Positions 26,193 through 37,620 are shown, counted from the first letter of the stretch. The stretch is DNA of 64,000 nt from Geosiphon pyriformis (GCA_016748015.1 JAAOMT010000723.1:1-64000), one strand, 5' to 3'. Notes: generated by a model from the letters alone, not told the origin. Translations and numbers: made by a program.

Positions 26193-28930
26193 CTAATCAG
26201 ATAATACAGAAGATGGAATTTTTAAAACTGGGATATGAACTTTGTGGGGAGATGAGTTTGATTCTTTATAGTACGACTCACCAATGGGAGTAGACGATCT
26301 ATTCAATTCATCAATGGAATAATCAATACTTTTCTAATTAACAAAAATAATTAAGTAATAATATGTATGATTTTTTGAAAATTATGGATACATTATCAAC
26401 AGACTTATCAGTAAACTATATAGATTTGCAATAACTGGAACTATGGTCAAAAAATTAGCAATCTCTGTGGGCAAGAGCATTTTTTCAATTTGCTTAAAGC
26501 GATATGAGTCATCAAAGACTATATCCATACTAAATAACCTAATACAACACCCTGTCAAATTTATATCTAATTAGCTTGGATGTTACCTAATTAAGCAGTA
26601 GTAAATTATGATAGTAATAACCTACCACCAATAATAATCCCGAATGTTTCAGAAATTGAAGAATATCCAAATTGCTTATGAAAAGAATCCAACGATCCCT
26701 TTATAAATTCTGCAAGTTTGATTAATGCTTGATTTACTATATTATTAGAAGCACTTGGAGGTTTTACTTCTCCAAATGTAATTTCATTTTCCTTATCAAA
26801 AAGAACTTGGAAATCCGGTTTCCTTCCATTTTTGTGGTCATTAGATTTTCATCGTTCCTTCAAACTATTAGATTCACCATTGGCCCTGATTTCGCCAATT
26901 TAGAAATTAAGTATTCATGTATATTAAATAGTTTGTACTAATAAGAGTTTCATTTACCACATGAATTTAAGATGACTCATGCTAAATATTTCCTTAAACA
27001 TCAAATGACAATATCTGTGGACAAAAGTGTTCTTGTCCATAATGTTTTTAATGCTGTCTGATGGTAAGTTTAAGAAACTGTGGAGTAAATATATCATTAA
27101 TATAATAATACAAACACAACAAAAATAATTTGAATTCTTTGTATTCAAAACCTACAAATTTTTTGTTACGAGTTGAATACAGTCAAATATGCTCCTTTCT
27201 TCTTTGGTTATTGAAGAATCCCATTTGGACCAATTTTGATGCCATTTTGCATTCAACTCCACTTTATTATTTAAAAGCTAAATAACAGATAGAAATAAAT
27301 TATTTATTATTTACTATTTATTATAATGTTCCAGGAGGGTCTTATTATACTATATTCCATGATATTTAGTTGAGCACTTATTGGCAAAGTTGCTGGGGTT
27401 AAAGATTTAGGTAACCTGGTTTTCCAAACTTGATCGGAACATTTTACATATTTCAGTTTATCCTTTTTTACATAGCTGATTGATGAAAGACACCTGCAAT
27501 AATGTACAAAAGTTAAAATATTGAAAAAATCGATCAACTTTGCATGACAATGTACTTATAAAATTTCATCAACATCAGTCACATATGAGAGTGTCAGGTC
27601 ATTCTTCAATGATTCAACCGTACTCACTTGGAAATCACGAAAATCTTTAAAAATATTATAGCTGTTTGCCAACCACTATAGGTAAAAAAAATGATTAATG
27701 AACATTTTTCTATGATGAAGTTATAATATTTAAATACGTACATCGTGATATGAATTAATAGAAATTTTTATCTTATCAACAACATGTTCTCACAAAAGTA
27801 TTTTCTTTCATTGCATTAATATTAATTGATTAAATTTCACAAAATTGCCTAGTTGTAGTCGATTATTTGAAAAAACTATCTACCTTTTCCACTTTTTCTG
27901 TAGTAGTTTCTTTGATAGGTGATTCAGATTCTTCGTTGGTTGTTTGCCCAGCATTAATGATCACATTTTCTGAATCTATTTCCACATCACTCCTCATATT
28001 TTTGTTTATATCAGGTATTTTATCTCGCAATTCGTCATTACCAGTTGTAGATGTGAATGGACCCTGGATCACTTTAATCTGTGTAATACAAAAATGTGAA
28101 AAGACATCTTTGTGGGCTAATAACATTTATGCCTTCATACTGACTTTTTTTATGTTTTCAGTATCAATTTGGTCTTTTGCACATTTTCTCGGATTAGTCT
28201 ACAAAATAATAATCGAATAAGCTCATGGTTGCCAAAAAAAAGTTATAAAAAATTCAGATAGCATGCAGATGAAACTGTATACTTACATCATTCTTTCCCA
28301 AATCAAGGGGCTGCCTAAAAGATAACATAGAGTCAATTCTATTAAGAATTTCCATGCAAACTTTTGCTATCGATTTTGCACCATCCGAATAAGTAGAGAT
28401 AGTAACTTCTCTCTGCATGTTGTATAACAGAATAAAACTGCTTGTCACCTGGTAATGACTGCTTGTCGCTGCCAATTTTCTTCGAAATACAATACAAAAT
28501 ATTTTTGTGCTTAATTCTGCTAGATAACTAATTATTGCTTTTTTGACTAAGAGAAATTCATCGAAGATGTAAAAACTTGGTTAGCTGTTAACACAATTAG
28601 GATGAGCTTAAAAATTTCTTCTGTTGCTAATCTTTTCAACAAGAACTCATTCCCAGCTAGCTACCAAAAGGATATTGACAAGCAGTCATCACCAGGTGAC
28701 AAGCAGTTTCCCAGTTAGATATTGGTTTCTTCAATCACTATTAGTGGCAATAATTTCTGGAAAGCATACTTTCCATTTGGATGTTAAAAACTGATTTGCA
28801 AACAGTGCAGCATCGTCTTCCATGTTAGAATGTGACTTAAAATCTTTATTAATATGATCAAAAATACGAGTATTGTCTTCAAAACAGTAGTGAGCTGCAA
28901 TATTTTCAATCGTCCAATTTCTGCAAGTGA
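26193..28930 (-). pseudogene. multi-exon gene with a PD-(D/E)xK nuclease-like C-terminal region, carrying nonsense changes
   Basis: The best-spliced reading in the window after the lipase. Exons from 5' to 3': NWTIENIAAHYCFEDN... (about 28920-28740); LAELSTKIFCIVFRRKLAAT... to LGKND (ends 28287); an 88-nt intron 28199-28286 (GTAAGT ... TTGTAG); TNPRKCAKDQIDTEN... to VDSFFK (stop 27863); NSYNIFKDFRDFQVSTVESL (about 27680-27560); KYVKCSDQVWKTRLPKS; LLNNKVELNAKWHQNW... to 27156; intron 27078-27155; FLNLPSDSIKNIMDKN...; intron 26886-26957, whose splicing creates Trp-Ala-Asn-Gly-Glu-Ser in phase; then GRKPDFQVLFDKENEITF and FGEVKPP. The last is a PD-x14-ExK arrangement typical of restriction-endonuclease-fold nucleases. 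MDIVFDDSYRFKQIEKML and a final exon ending at 26193-26195 follow. Breaks: TAA at 28129-28127, TGA at the Arg after LKE-Arg (about 26850), TAG at 26416-26418 and frameshifts around 28.5-28.7 kb. It may be two adjacent genes. Function is inferred from the motif only. Confidence 0.65.
28439..28707. repeat. 30-base inverted repeat pair
   Basis: The segment at 28439-28468 is the reverse complement of 28678-28707 with a single mismatch. Each arm itself contains a 9-base direct repeat (GACAAGCAG twice). One arm lies inside the exon reading AATSSHYQVTSS, the other in the broken interval between two exons of the same gene. It may be a local inverted duplication or an amplification chimera. Confidence 0.75.
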
Positions 28931-29040
28931 TTCAAAAAAGTTGTTCAACATTTTTTTGAAAACGATACTTGATGTTAAATGTTTTTAAAAAAAAAGGATT
29001 AATAGATTTGTAACAATCTGTTACAAAAAAAAATTTGTAA

Positions 29041-29150
29041 TAACCACGGAAAAGCACGTGATTTAATATTGTGACACATGACTTTATTTGTTTTATCGAT
29101 CACTGCTCCATATATGTACGTGTAACATGTAATATGTGGCGCAGTGATTG
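29041..29150. promoter_or_regulatory. possible promoter region with CACGTGA site and hairpin
   Basis: A GC-richer patch between divergent genes. CACGTGA at about 29056-29062 is a bHLH-type E-box core. At 29099-29148 the 8-base arms ATCACTGC and GCAGTGAT close an imperfect hairpin of about 50 nt that continues inward with CCATAT against ATGTGG. It could be the promoter of the minus-strand gene ending near 28930. No transcription data can be seen. Confidence 0.35.
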
Positions 29151-29884
29151 ACCTTTCAATCTTTTTAAATTATGTAATATTAATCATTTTCATTAATTAA
29201 AAATAAATTACATATATTATATTACATAGTTTTTAAATTTGATGTATATTGTAGTATGAAAACAAATCAAAATTTTTGGTGTAACTGCTTTCATTCTTGT
29301 ATAAAAAGAAGTTTTTTTTGTTTTAAATGGTGTTAAGTCATAAAAAAAACTTGTATATTATGAATATAAGCATGAAAATTTGTGTACCAGATATAAACTA
29401 TAGATTTTAAAGTATTAAAGATAACAGATTACACAAAATTTGACTTTTCAAACTATTCTAGATAATATTTATTTGGATATATCAATTAATATTGTAATTA
29501 ATAATATATTGGCAATTTTAAATATAACATTCTATATATTATGTATTGTATTAAAATTAATATTTTGGTGTGAACACAAGACAAAAAGAAATAATTAGTT
29601 TGCCTTTAAAGAAAGATATATATATATATTTAGTAAAAAACTATATATTAAAAGACTAAAGTTATTTTTATCTTAATTTAAAACCTATTTTTAATATAAA
29701 ACTTGCCAATCAATTTTAGAATTATATTAATAAAAACTTATTTCAATTAAGTATTAAGTATCTATAAATAAAGATAAAATTTTTGATTATAATTTTAGTT
29801 ATATTTAGTATTAAATTTTTTTATATTTATTTAGCTATAAGACTTTGTACCAGTTATTTTTTTAAAATATAAGAAAATACTAAC

Positions 29885-32150
29885 ATAATTATGAAGATCT
29901 ATAATAAACAACAAAGATTTAAAGTTATCTAAAAGAGATTAAAATAATATTTAGATAACAATATTAAATATTATGCTTTTGGATGTAAATTTGGTGGCCA
30001 ATATAAACCAAAAAAAAGATTAATGTTCAAAATTATCAAAACACCAAATTAAAATATCAATATCAATTGTATTAAAAATTTATGCAAAATAATTCTTATT
30101 ATTTTTAATAATATACACAATTATCAATTATATCTCAATACTGAAAAATATGCTTTGACATATCAAAAAATTTTAGATAATATTCTTTAAAAAATCTAAT
30201 TTTTCATAAAATATATAAATTTATCATTTATTATCCAAAAAAAATTATTAAAAATGAAATTTTTTATAAATACAATACAAAAATTTAAAGTTTATCACAA
30301 CAAAAAACATAATACATCTTATTTGTTAACAATCTTTATAAATTACAAATTAAATGATCTAAATAGATTATAAAGTTTAAAATTAATAAAAATTGGCTTA
30401 TCTATGTATTTTGAATATTTTTTATACAAATTGTTTTTTGGTTAAAATACTATAATGTTGTTCTAAATAACAATATAACAAAGACCAACTGCTATCAGAT
30501 ATCACTTTTTTTTTTTCTTATCATAAAAAATAACACAAAATTCTACTTTATTACATAAGTTCTTATATTAAATAAAACTGTCAAATTATATAAATGAATT
30601 TTAAAATACACAAAAAAAGCAACAATAATAGAAACATTAATATTTATTAATAATGTTAATTTTGCAGCAAATACAATAGTTGTTTAAGTATATAAAATGA
30701 CTTATCAAATTTATTGTATTTTTTATATTAATGAAAACTTACCAAAAAATCTCAAGTTAAAGCTTTATAATTAATATAAAAGCTTTGTTCACAATTTTTT
30801 TCTATGTTATAATAGTTTATATAAAGAAAATTTCTATAAACAATGGTTATAATTTACTAAAACATATGTTAATACTAAAAATTATCTAATAAAAGCTCTT
30901 TATTTTAGTTGATAAACATAAGTCTGTGTATTTACATCAAAAATATTTACTATAAGAACTTTAAACTACCTTTTAGATTGAAGATCTTAACAATATTATT
31001 AAATATATGCTTTTAATAAATAGCAGTTTATATAATTTTACTAGTGTATTAAACACAAGACTTAAAAGTAAGACAAAATAGAATTGTTTTTTTAAATATT
31101 GTATACTTTTATTTTATATAAAAATTATGTCAATTTGTTATATTTTTTTTCTAACAAACAAATAACTCAATATTTTATGTCTTATATCTTATTTATAAAA
31201 CATTTAAAAATAGCACAATGCCTATATTTTATTATAAGTTAATTATTATTTAATATTAATACTTATAATAAAGTAAAGAAATTTATTTCTTAGTGTATTT
31301 TTTTAAGTTATTTATCTAATAATATTTTGATATTTAGGATTTTAGTTCTAATATAATAGATAATTTTATTGAGAATTTATATAATGTAAAACAAATCTTA
31401 TTAAAATTAATAGTTGCTAAAATTAATGAAAAAAACATTAAAAAATGTAAAAAATCACAAATCTATAACCAAAAAACAATAAATATTTACATTTTATTAT
31501 AATTGTTGATTCTGTTTCTTATCTTTGTTTATATTTATTTAGTATATCTTGTAGTATTGTTTGTACTATTATTTTTAAGTAATACTACATTTAAAAATTA
31601 TAAAATTTTACATTTAAATAATATTTTTATGATAGTATACTAATAAAAAAAGAAACAATAATTTAGTTACTAAAGTTTTTTGCTTTATAAATTAAGAGAC
31701 TACAAAATTATTTTTTGATAAAATAGTAATTTCAAATTTTTTAATTATACTTAAAACTATTACCAATGTTTTATGTCTTGTAGTACAGAAGAAATAAAAA
31801 TATAATTAAGTGTAAAAACTTATATAACAAACTGCTTAACTTATTATTAAACATAACAATTATAGTAAGATAATAATATAGTTAAGACAATTTATTGGTC
31901 AATATAAAAAAATAATGCTTATACTTTAAAATTAAGATCAAGTTCTGGAAAACAATTAAGTTGATAATGTCAATAAAAAAATAAGCTTAAGCAAATTGAA
32001 AATTTATTAGTATTATAACATAAAAAATGCTCAGAAACCAAATATTATAAGTTTGCTACTAAAAAAAAAAGAAAACTATACATAAAATACACTTGTAATA
32101 AATATAGTTTTTTAGAATATAATAATACAAAATATCAAAATTAAGTAAAA
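29885..32150 (+). pseudogene. FAR1-domain / MULE transposase-like gene, AT-hypermutated relic
   Basis: Nothing is open here, yet one plus frame follows a complete FAR1/MULE-type protein. The N-terminal segment reads KIYNKQQRFKVI then YYAFGCKFGGQYKPKKR. The transposase core has YNVVLNNNITKTNCYQ (about 30451-30500; Asp expected at one Asn) and IFINNVNFAANTIVV (about 30640-30690; Thr-Asp-Ala-Asp-Pro expected). TYQIYCIFYINENLPKNL follows (expected HCIFHI). A later stretch, VILHLKIIKFYI (about 31,590), fits the segment after a SWIM-type zinc finger. Near the end, YTCNKYSFLEYNNTKYQN (about 32090-32140) is a zinc knuckle with Cys changed to Tyr. Nearly all changes are G:C to A:T. Order and length (about 750 codons) fit a whole gene. 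No terminal repeats were found. The expected residues are recalled from the family, not aligned. Confidence 0.75.
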
Positions 32151-32721
32151 TTTAGTTAATTAATTATTTATTTTTTACTTTGCAATAACTAAATATTGCA
32201 TTTATTTCTAGTAAAATTAATGATCCAACTTTAATTTGTCTAATAAAAATAAATAATACATATTATTATTACATGTTATTTTTTTAAAATTTAATAAAAT
32301 TTTCGATTTTAATAGAAGTTATTTTCAAGATTGTTTTATGTAACAAGTTATTACAATTAAATTTATCCAAAAAAAAAATTCAACAATTTTTTGGTAATTA
32401 ATACAAGAGCAAAGTTAAGTTATATAGTATATAATATAGAAATGTTTAACAAATTTTTTTTTCTTGATCATTTAATTCTAATTGTTATACTTATTAGTAT
32501 TTATTTTTCAAATTAATTGTTCTAAAATACTTATTTAGACAAAAAAATAATAAGACAATAGAAAACTTGTTTGGCATTTTTATGTATTATAGCTACTACT
32601 AAATTTATTTATAGATTTTTAATGAATAATAACATTTTATAATATGATAAAACAAAATTTACAATAGGATAAAAACCTGTAAACTTCATAATTATATCAA
32701 GTGAAATCTGTAATAAATAAA

Positions 32722-33061
32722 CATTTTTTAAGAGTAACAGTATCTTTTAAAGGCAAATTCAATTGAAAATACTATAAAGTAACCAAACTAAATAGCACAA
32801 CTTTGAATGAAAAATTCAAATAAGTAATATTGTTATTATTAAAACAAATAAACTTAAAAATAAAAGTTTTTTTTATTATATATAACAATCAGTTTTTAAA
32901 AACAACAGTACTTTTTAAGAACAGACTCAATTAATAGTACTGTAAATTTAACCAAACTAAGTAATACAACTTAAATAGAAAATTCAAATAAGTAATACTG
33001 TTATTATTAAAACAGATAAACTTAAAAATAGAGATTCTTTTTTATTATATATAATAATCAA
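32722..33061. repeat. tandem duplication, two 170-base units
   Basis: Units 32722-32891 and 32892-33061 align end to end with roughly 85 percent identity by eye (both contain CTTTTAA ... ACCAAACTAA ... AATTCAAATAAGTAAT ... TTTTTATTATATATAA). It follows the FAR1/MULE relic by about 570 bases and could be a subterminal repeat of that element. Confidence 0.85.
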
Positions 33062-34119
33062 TTTTTATTGTAAAAAACTTAAATCTTTTTATAGATGACA
33101 AAATCTATTGTATAATTACTTTTGGAAAAAAGATGTAAACTTTCAATTGTTATTGCTCTTGCTTTGTAAATTTTTTGCAACTTATTATATTGATATCAGC
33201 CAGAATTTTAATATTTTTGAAATAAATATTGACAATATGACAGATACTATTATAAAAAGAAACTTCTATGAGATAATATCTATATTAAAAAATTAAAAAA
33301 TTAATACAGTAAGTAATAAACTTAATTCAAATTTACTTTTGTTTTGTAATTTAATTTTTTTAAGAAAATTGATTTCTTTTGGTAAATCTTTGTTCTGAAA
33401 AAACGTCAATTTATTAATAGTGTTAATTTTTATAATATTAATGACAAAAGATCAGAGGCAGTTGCTAGTTAATTTGTCTTTTTGATATACTATTATTTAT
33501 GTATCAGTAAAAAATACTTAAGAAAAGATTAGAATACAAAACAAAAAAGAAAAAAAAATTTAAACACTTTATTCAGGCTTTTTAGTTTCTAATGATATAC
33601 ATTTTTCAGTCATATAAGCATTTGTAAAAACATTTTTTAGAGTCTTTCTGTTTATTTATTTGAATTCTAATCTGTATATAACAATATAAAGATTTTGCCA
33701 GTATTCAAAACAAGATTCAAAATAATTATTTTCTGATAATACCGGAACCTGCAGTTTTCTACAAATTATATACATTAATATAAATATATTGACTGTAGCA
33801 AAATAAAAAAAATAAGCAAAAATGTCTCATAAAATAAAAGATATATAATGAACTTATATTAAGATAATATCGAAACAATTCACTGAAAATAAGACTTTAT
33901 TTGGGCAGTTGTCAGAGCTGTATGTGGTTATTATTACATTTTTGACAGTAAGAAGATTCTGGTCCAAGAAGTTATGAAAAAACTGTTAAAAAAATTGTTC
34001 TAAAAGCTCTCTGAATAAATTCAACTGTTTTTTTTCATTAAATTCACAATCCAAAGAATCTTGGCTTCAATCTATCATTTCTGTTTCATGAACTTAAAAA
34101 TGCAAATAAGATGATTTGT
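33062..34119. other. AT-rich intergenic stretch
   Basis: No gene supported. A 62-codon open stretch at 33108-33296 has random AT-type composition. Confidence 0.35.
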
Positions 34120-35063
34120 TTATGAAATTGATTCAATTTCAGCAAAAGAAACATCTTGTTTATAGATATTTTGGTTGTCAAAGGTGCTTTGAATTAAGGT
34201 TAGACTTGTATCCACTGGAGACGTAGAAATCAAGTGCAACCCTCCTTGATTTTCACCATATGGCATTGTATGAACAAACGAATTGCCATAAGAGTTTTTG
34301 TCTACTGGAGCTGACTGCATAAAGACAGCTTGCTTTTTCAATTATTAAGTTATAAATTTATTATTAGAGAAGAAAAATCATAAAAAAAGCAGTCATATTA
34401 TCTTTGATTTTTTTTTAATGGCTCATTAGCATATCTAATAATATCAACTAATTAAAGAGTGTGTTGCTTAGTATTATAATCTTCAAAGGTAATATCTATA
34501 ATTATTTGCTATTGCCAATAATCTCAGTAATCTGTGCTTTGTAATAAAGTCTGTTTAAAACTGTATTCTGAAGCTGAATGAATTTTTGTAATATTAATCA
34601 GATTTTCTTTTTATTCTTAGGACTTCTCTATTGGAGTAATCTAAACTTATTTTCAGCATGGCTACTAGCATCTCTTTAATGAAGATAAGACTTAAAAGAA
34701 CTGGTTGTAGATAATTCAGCAGCATACTTATATAGAAAAGACAGATTATTATATAGACTGTATAAAATAATATAAATATTATCTTTGCAATTTATATTTG
34801 CAAGAAAAAATAATATATCAATATTAGTATTAAAAAAAATTAAATAAACTAATGAGATATTTACTTTTGATATATAGATTTACTAAAAGTAAAAGTAAAT
34901 CATTAATATAATATAAAATTAAATCAAATTAATAGAAGCTTTACCTTTCTATTTTAGATTTTTTAATGAATAGATGAACAGCTATAATATCCTGACAATT
35001 ATGACCTCGAATAACATTAAAACTGTATGGACAAGCAAACTTTTTATTTCTACATGTAACATA

Positions 35064-35669
35064 CAGAGGGTGTCCAAAAGTTTCCGAACAAGATTTTATT
35101 TAACAATAATATTTATTTTTTTATAAAATAAAACAAAATAAACAACATATTTATAATTTTATAGTAATTTTCTAAATTTTTCCATTAAGTGTTACTAAAC
35201 GTTTAAGTCGGCAATATTTTTGGTGAGTAAATAAACGTGGACGTCCTGAACGAGGTCTTGAATCAATTGAACCAGTTTCTTTAAATCGTTTTATTGTATC
35301 TGAAACTGTTGTCAAGCTGCAATTGACTATGTTGGAAATATCACGATATTTCTTGCCATGCTGTTGTAATAAGCATATAGTATTACGTTGAGCAATCGTC
35401 AATTCTTTTTTTGTTCCCATTTCATTTTAATAAAAACGACGAAAAAATCTTATATGCGCATTACATTTCATTTTTATAAAAACACGAGTATGAATAAAAT
35501 CGATTATGCGCCTCGCGAAAAAACATTATACACGCGTGTTTAAAAAATAAAAAACGCGTAATTAAATAATTAATTAGCTTAATTTAGTAATAAACTCGTG
35601 CTTTTCTAATTATTCAAGCATGTGGAATGTTACTCCAAAGTTTGTTCGGAAACTTTTGGACACCCTCTG
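35064..35669 (-). mobile_element. Tc1-like deletion derivative (606 bases), same family as the 3 kb element
   Basis: Perfect-looking terminal inverted repeats (CAGAGGGTGTCCAAAAGTTT at one end, its complement at the other) between TA dinucleotides at 35062-35063 and 35670-35671. Only the N-terminal third of the transposase remains, joined to the 3' end. CpG-rich ends (ACGCG, CGCG, GCGC) are preserved, in contrast to the 3 kb copy, which suggests a younger insertion. The target site lies within a coding frame (TCA-TTA-TAT-GTT). Confidence 0.95.
35172..35420 (-). pseudogene. truncated Tc1-like transposase, HTH domain only
   Basis: Begins with a true ATG at 35420-35418 and is open for 82 codons. 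It holds a paired HTH (LTIAQRNTICLLQQHGKKYR ... SLTTVSDTIKRFKETGSI) and the GRP-type linker (RPRSGRPRLF). The whole catalytic domain is deleted. If made, it would be a DNA-binding fragment that could bind the family's terminal repeats. It has no stops, unlike the 3 kb copy. Such a fragment might act as a repressor, but this is inference. Confidence 0.85.
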
Positions 35670-35799
35670 TATAATGATTTTATCTATTGTTTGATGGAAT
35701 CTTTGAGAATTTAGAATCAGAGATTCCTGAAGCAATTAACAAAGTTTTCTTTATTGGAATCATTTCTTAGCTCACTATTAGCATATTGAAAAGTAACAT

Positions 35800-36480
35800 T
35801 CATACTAGCAAACTGAATAATACTCCAGATACACTAATCAATTTTTAAAAGTGATATGAATTATGAATTGTTTTTAAGGAAAAAGATCACACATAATGAT
35901 TATTTACCTTGTACCAAATTTTTTTATATAACAGTTTTTTTTGTTGATTTATTTTAAAAAAAATCTTAATATAGTTTTTACAAAATTTTTTCTTGTGTTT
36001 TATCTTTTTATTTTTTCAGCATTAATATACATGGATGTAGTAATTTTTTCAAAATTTGAATATAGAGATTTGGTGTATTTTTCTTGATAATGTAATATTA
36101 TATTTTTTTTAAAATAACTCTCTAATAACATATTTGTTTTCATAGGACAATTAATACACTTATAATCTGGTCAAATATCTAGAGTATTAGGATATTAATA
36201 TGAAATATAAATTATAAAATCAAATTATTTTTTACTGATCCATTGGCTAAATCAATATAATTAAAAATAGGTTGTATAACTTTCGTAATAACTAAAATTT
36301 TAATCTCAATAACAGCTTAAAATTTTTGTAAGACTAAGAGAGTAAGTTTTCATTAATTAAATTTTTTTTGATCCCAGATTTTACACTGTTATTTTATAAT
36401 TTGTGCAACATACAGAAACAATAGTATAAAGAAAGACTTTGTTTTTAAGAAATTACTTACTTTTAAATATACTATTAATA
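35800..36480. other. AT-rich stretch, no gene supported
   Basis: No recognisable frame. The sequence becomes increasingly AT-saturated toward the kinase relic. Confidence 0.3.
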
Positions 36481-37620
36481 AAAGATTTAAAAAAGCTCTC
36501 TTCAAATTATAACTTATTCATATTTAAAACTTTATCTGTACTTATACATTATGGAAATCCAAAGAAATTAAAAGAACTTATTCAGAAATACATGATTACA
36601 ATCTGTGTTCATTTTGTCAAGAGAGTATTTTTAATAATAATTTTAATTATTATAAAGCATACTGGTTCATATTTTTTAATATAACTTTAATATAACTTTT
36701 TAAGTAGTAATAAAATAGTTAAAGAAATAATTAAAAATCTAATCTATATTCTACTTAATCAATTTAATAAGAGTGTTTATTAAAAATCAACAAAATTGTT
36801 AGAAAAAAGTTAAGTAAAATTTATAAAACAACCCTAATTGATGGATTAATTAATAAATATTCTATAAAATATTATAATTTAATAGAATATTAAAAATAAA
36901 AGTAGAAAAAGAAGTAGCAATAAAAATTATGTTGACAAACAGTAAAAAAAAATTTAAAAAAGTAAACAAAAACTTTTATTAATTATATTTATATTTAATA
37001 ATTAATTCAAATTCGATTAATTCATATTTATCTATTGTTATTTAATTTTACTTAATGTATATATATATATATTATCTACTTATTTTTTTAAAGTTTTAAA
37101 TATTCAAAGAGTTATTAAAATTAATAAGAGTGGCTATTTAAGTAACTATATCTTTATCTATAAAATTAAGCAAAATGTTAAAAAATTCAAATATGAAATT
37201 TTGATGGAGTTTATCAAATATAGAAACATGTAAAAATATTCATTTTTCTGATATAGTTTATTATAATCTATATTTAAACAACATTTTATAATTAGGTATT
37301 TCTAAAGTAAATATTTATAACTTTGGAATATATTAACTTATAAACAATAAAATAACAACAATAACAACAACCAAAAAAAAATATTTAAAGTGATTTTATA
37401 CATTCTATTAGAAGTTTTAAGAAGAGAAAAATTTATTTTTGCTGATAATATTTATAGTTTTTCTATGTTATTATGGGAATTAGCAATAGAAAAGTCTTTT
37501 TTTCATGATTATTCTTATATTACTATTATTTGTATAGAAAACATAAAATAAAATAATATAAAAAAGCCAATAGAAAAATAGTAAATTATTAGAATATGTA
37601 ATATTAAAATTTTAAGAATA
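36480..37620 (+). pseudogene. zinc-ribbon protein kinase, AT-hypermutated relic
   Basis: Frames around 36540-36670 read YNLCSFCQESIFNNNFNYY, the CxxC ribbon plus NF-x-NW-type segment that precedes these kinases. About 36890-36960 reads VEKEVAIKIML, with the ATP-binding Lys kept. About 37251-37288 reads IVYYNLYLNNIL, where HRDLHxxNIL is expected. About 37309-37332 reads NIYNFGIY, where DFG is expected. About 37410-37500 reads LRREKFIFADNIYSFSMLLW and ELAIEKSFFHDY. Substitutions are almost all G:C to A:T (HRD to YYN, DFG to NFG). No Sel1 repeats were seen upstream, so this belongs to a different subfamily from the copies at 1.4 and 18.5 kb. Confidence 0.75.

Larger units (their letters stand above)
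34120..35790 (-). pseudogene. unidentified multi-exon gene, interrupted by a Tc1 deletion derivative
   Basis: Joining across the transposon at 35064-35669, the minus strand reads KENFVNCFRNL, then ILKDSIKQ, then SLYVTCRNKKFACPYSF and NVIRGHNCQDIIAVHLFI. The Cys/His spacing (C-x6-C, H-x-C) could bind zinc. The exon ends at 34945 before GTAAAG. An acceptor TATACAG near 34760 restores phase with Ser, and the next exon reads LYNNLSFLYKYAAELSTTSS and ENKFRLLQ, then FIQLQNTVLNRLYYKAQ. The last exon (about 34340-34120) reads FMQSAPVDKNSYGNSFVHTM and ends VSFAEIESIS with TAA. In-frame TAA, TAG and TGA in the middle exon fall where Gln or Arg codons are plausible. Family not recognised. Confidence 0.5.

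Noticed and set aside
27867-28220. 117-codon plus-strand frame with hydrophobic composition
   Set aside because: It is antisense to an exon of the minus-strand nuclease-like gene, which has splice-site and phase support.
1388-35790. Alternative genetic code (TAA/TAG as Gln, TGA as Trp or Arg)
   Set aside because: Stops often fall at expected Gln, Trp or Arg positions, but CAA, CAG, TGG and CGA are used in the same genes, and intact C-termini end in TAA or TAG. Frameshifts also accompany the stops. Mutation decay explains it better.
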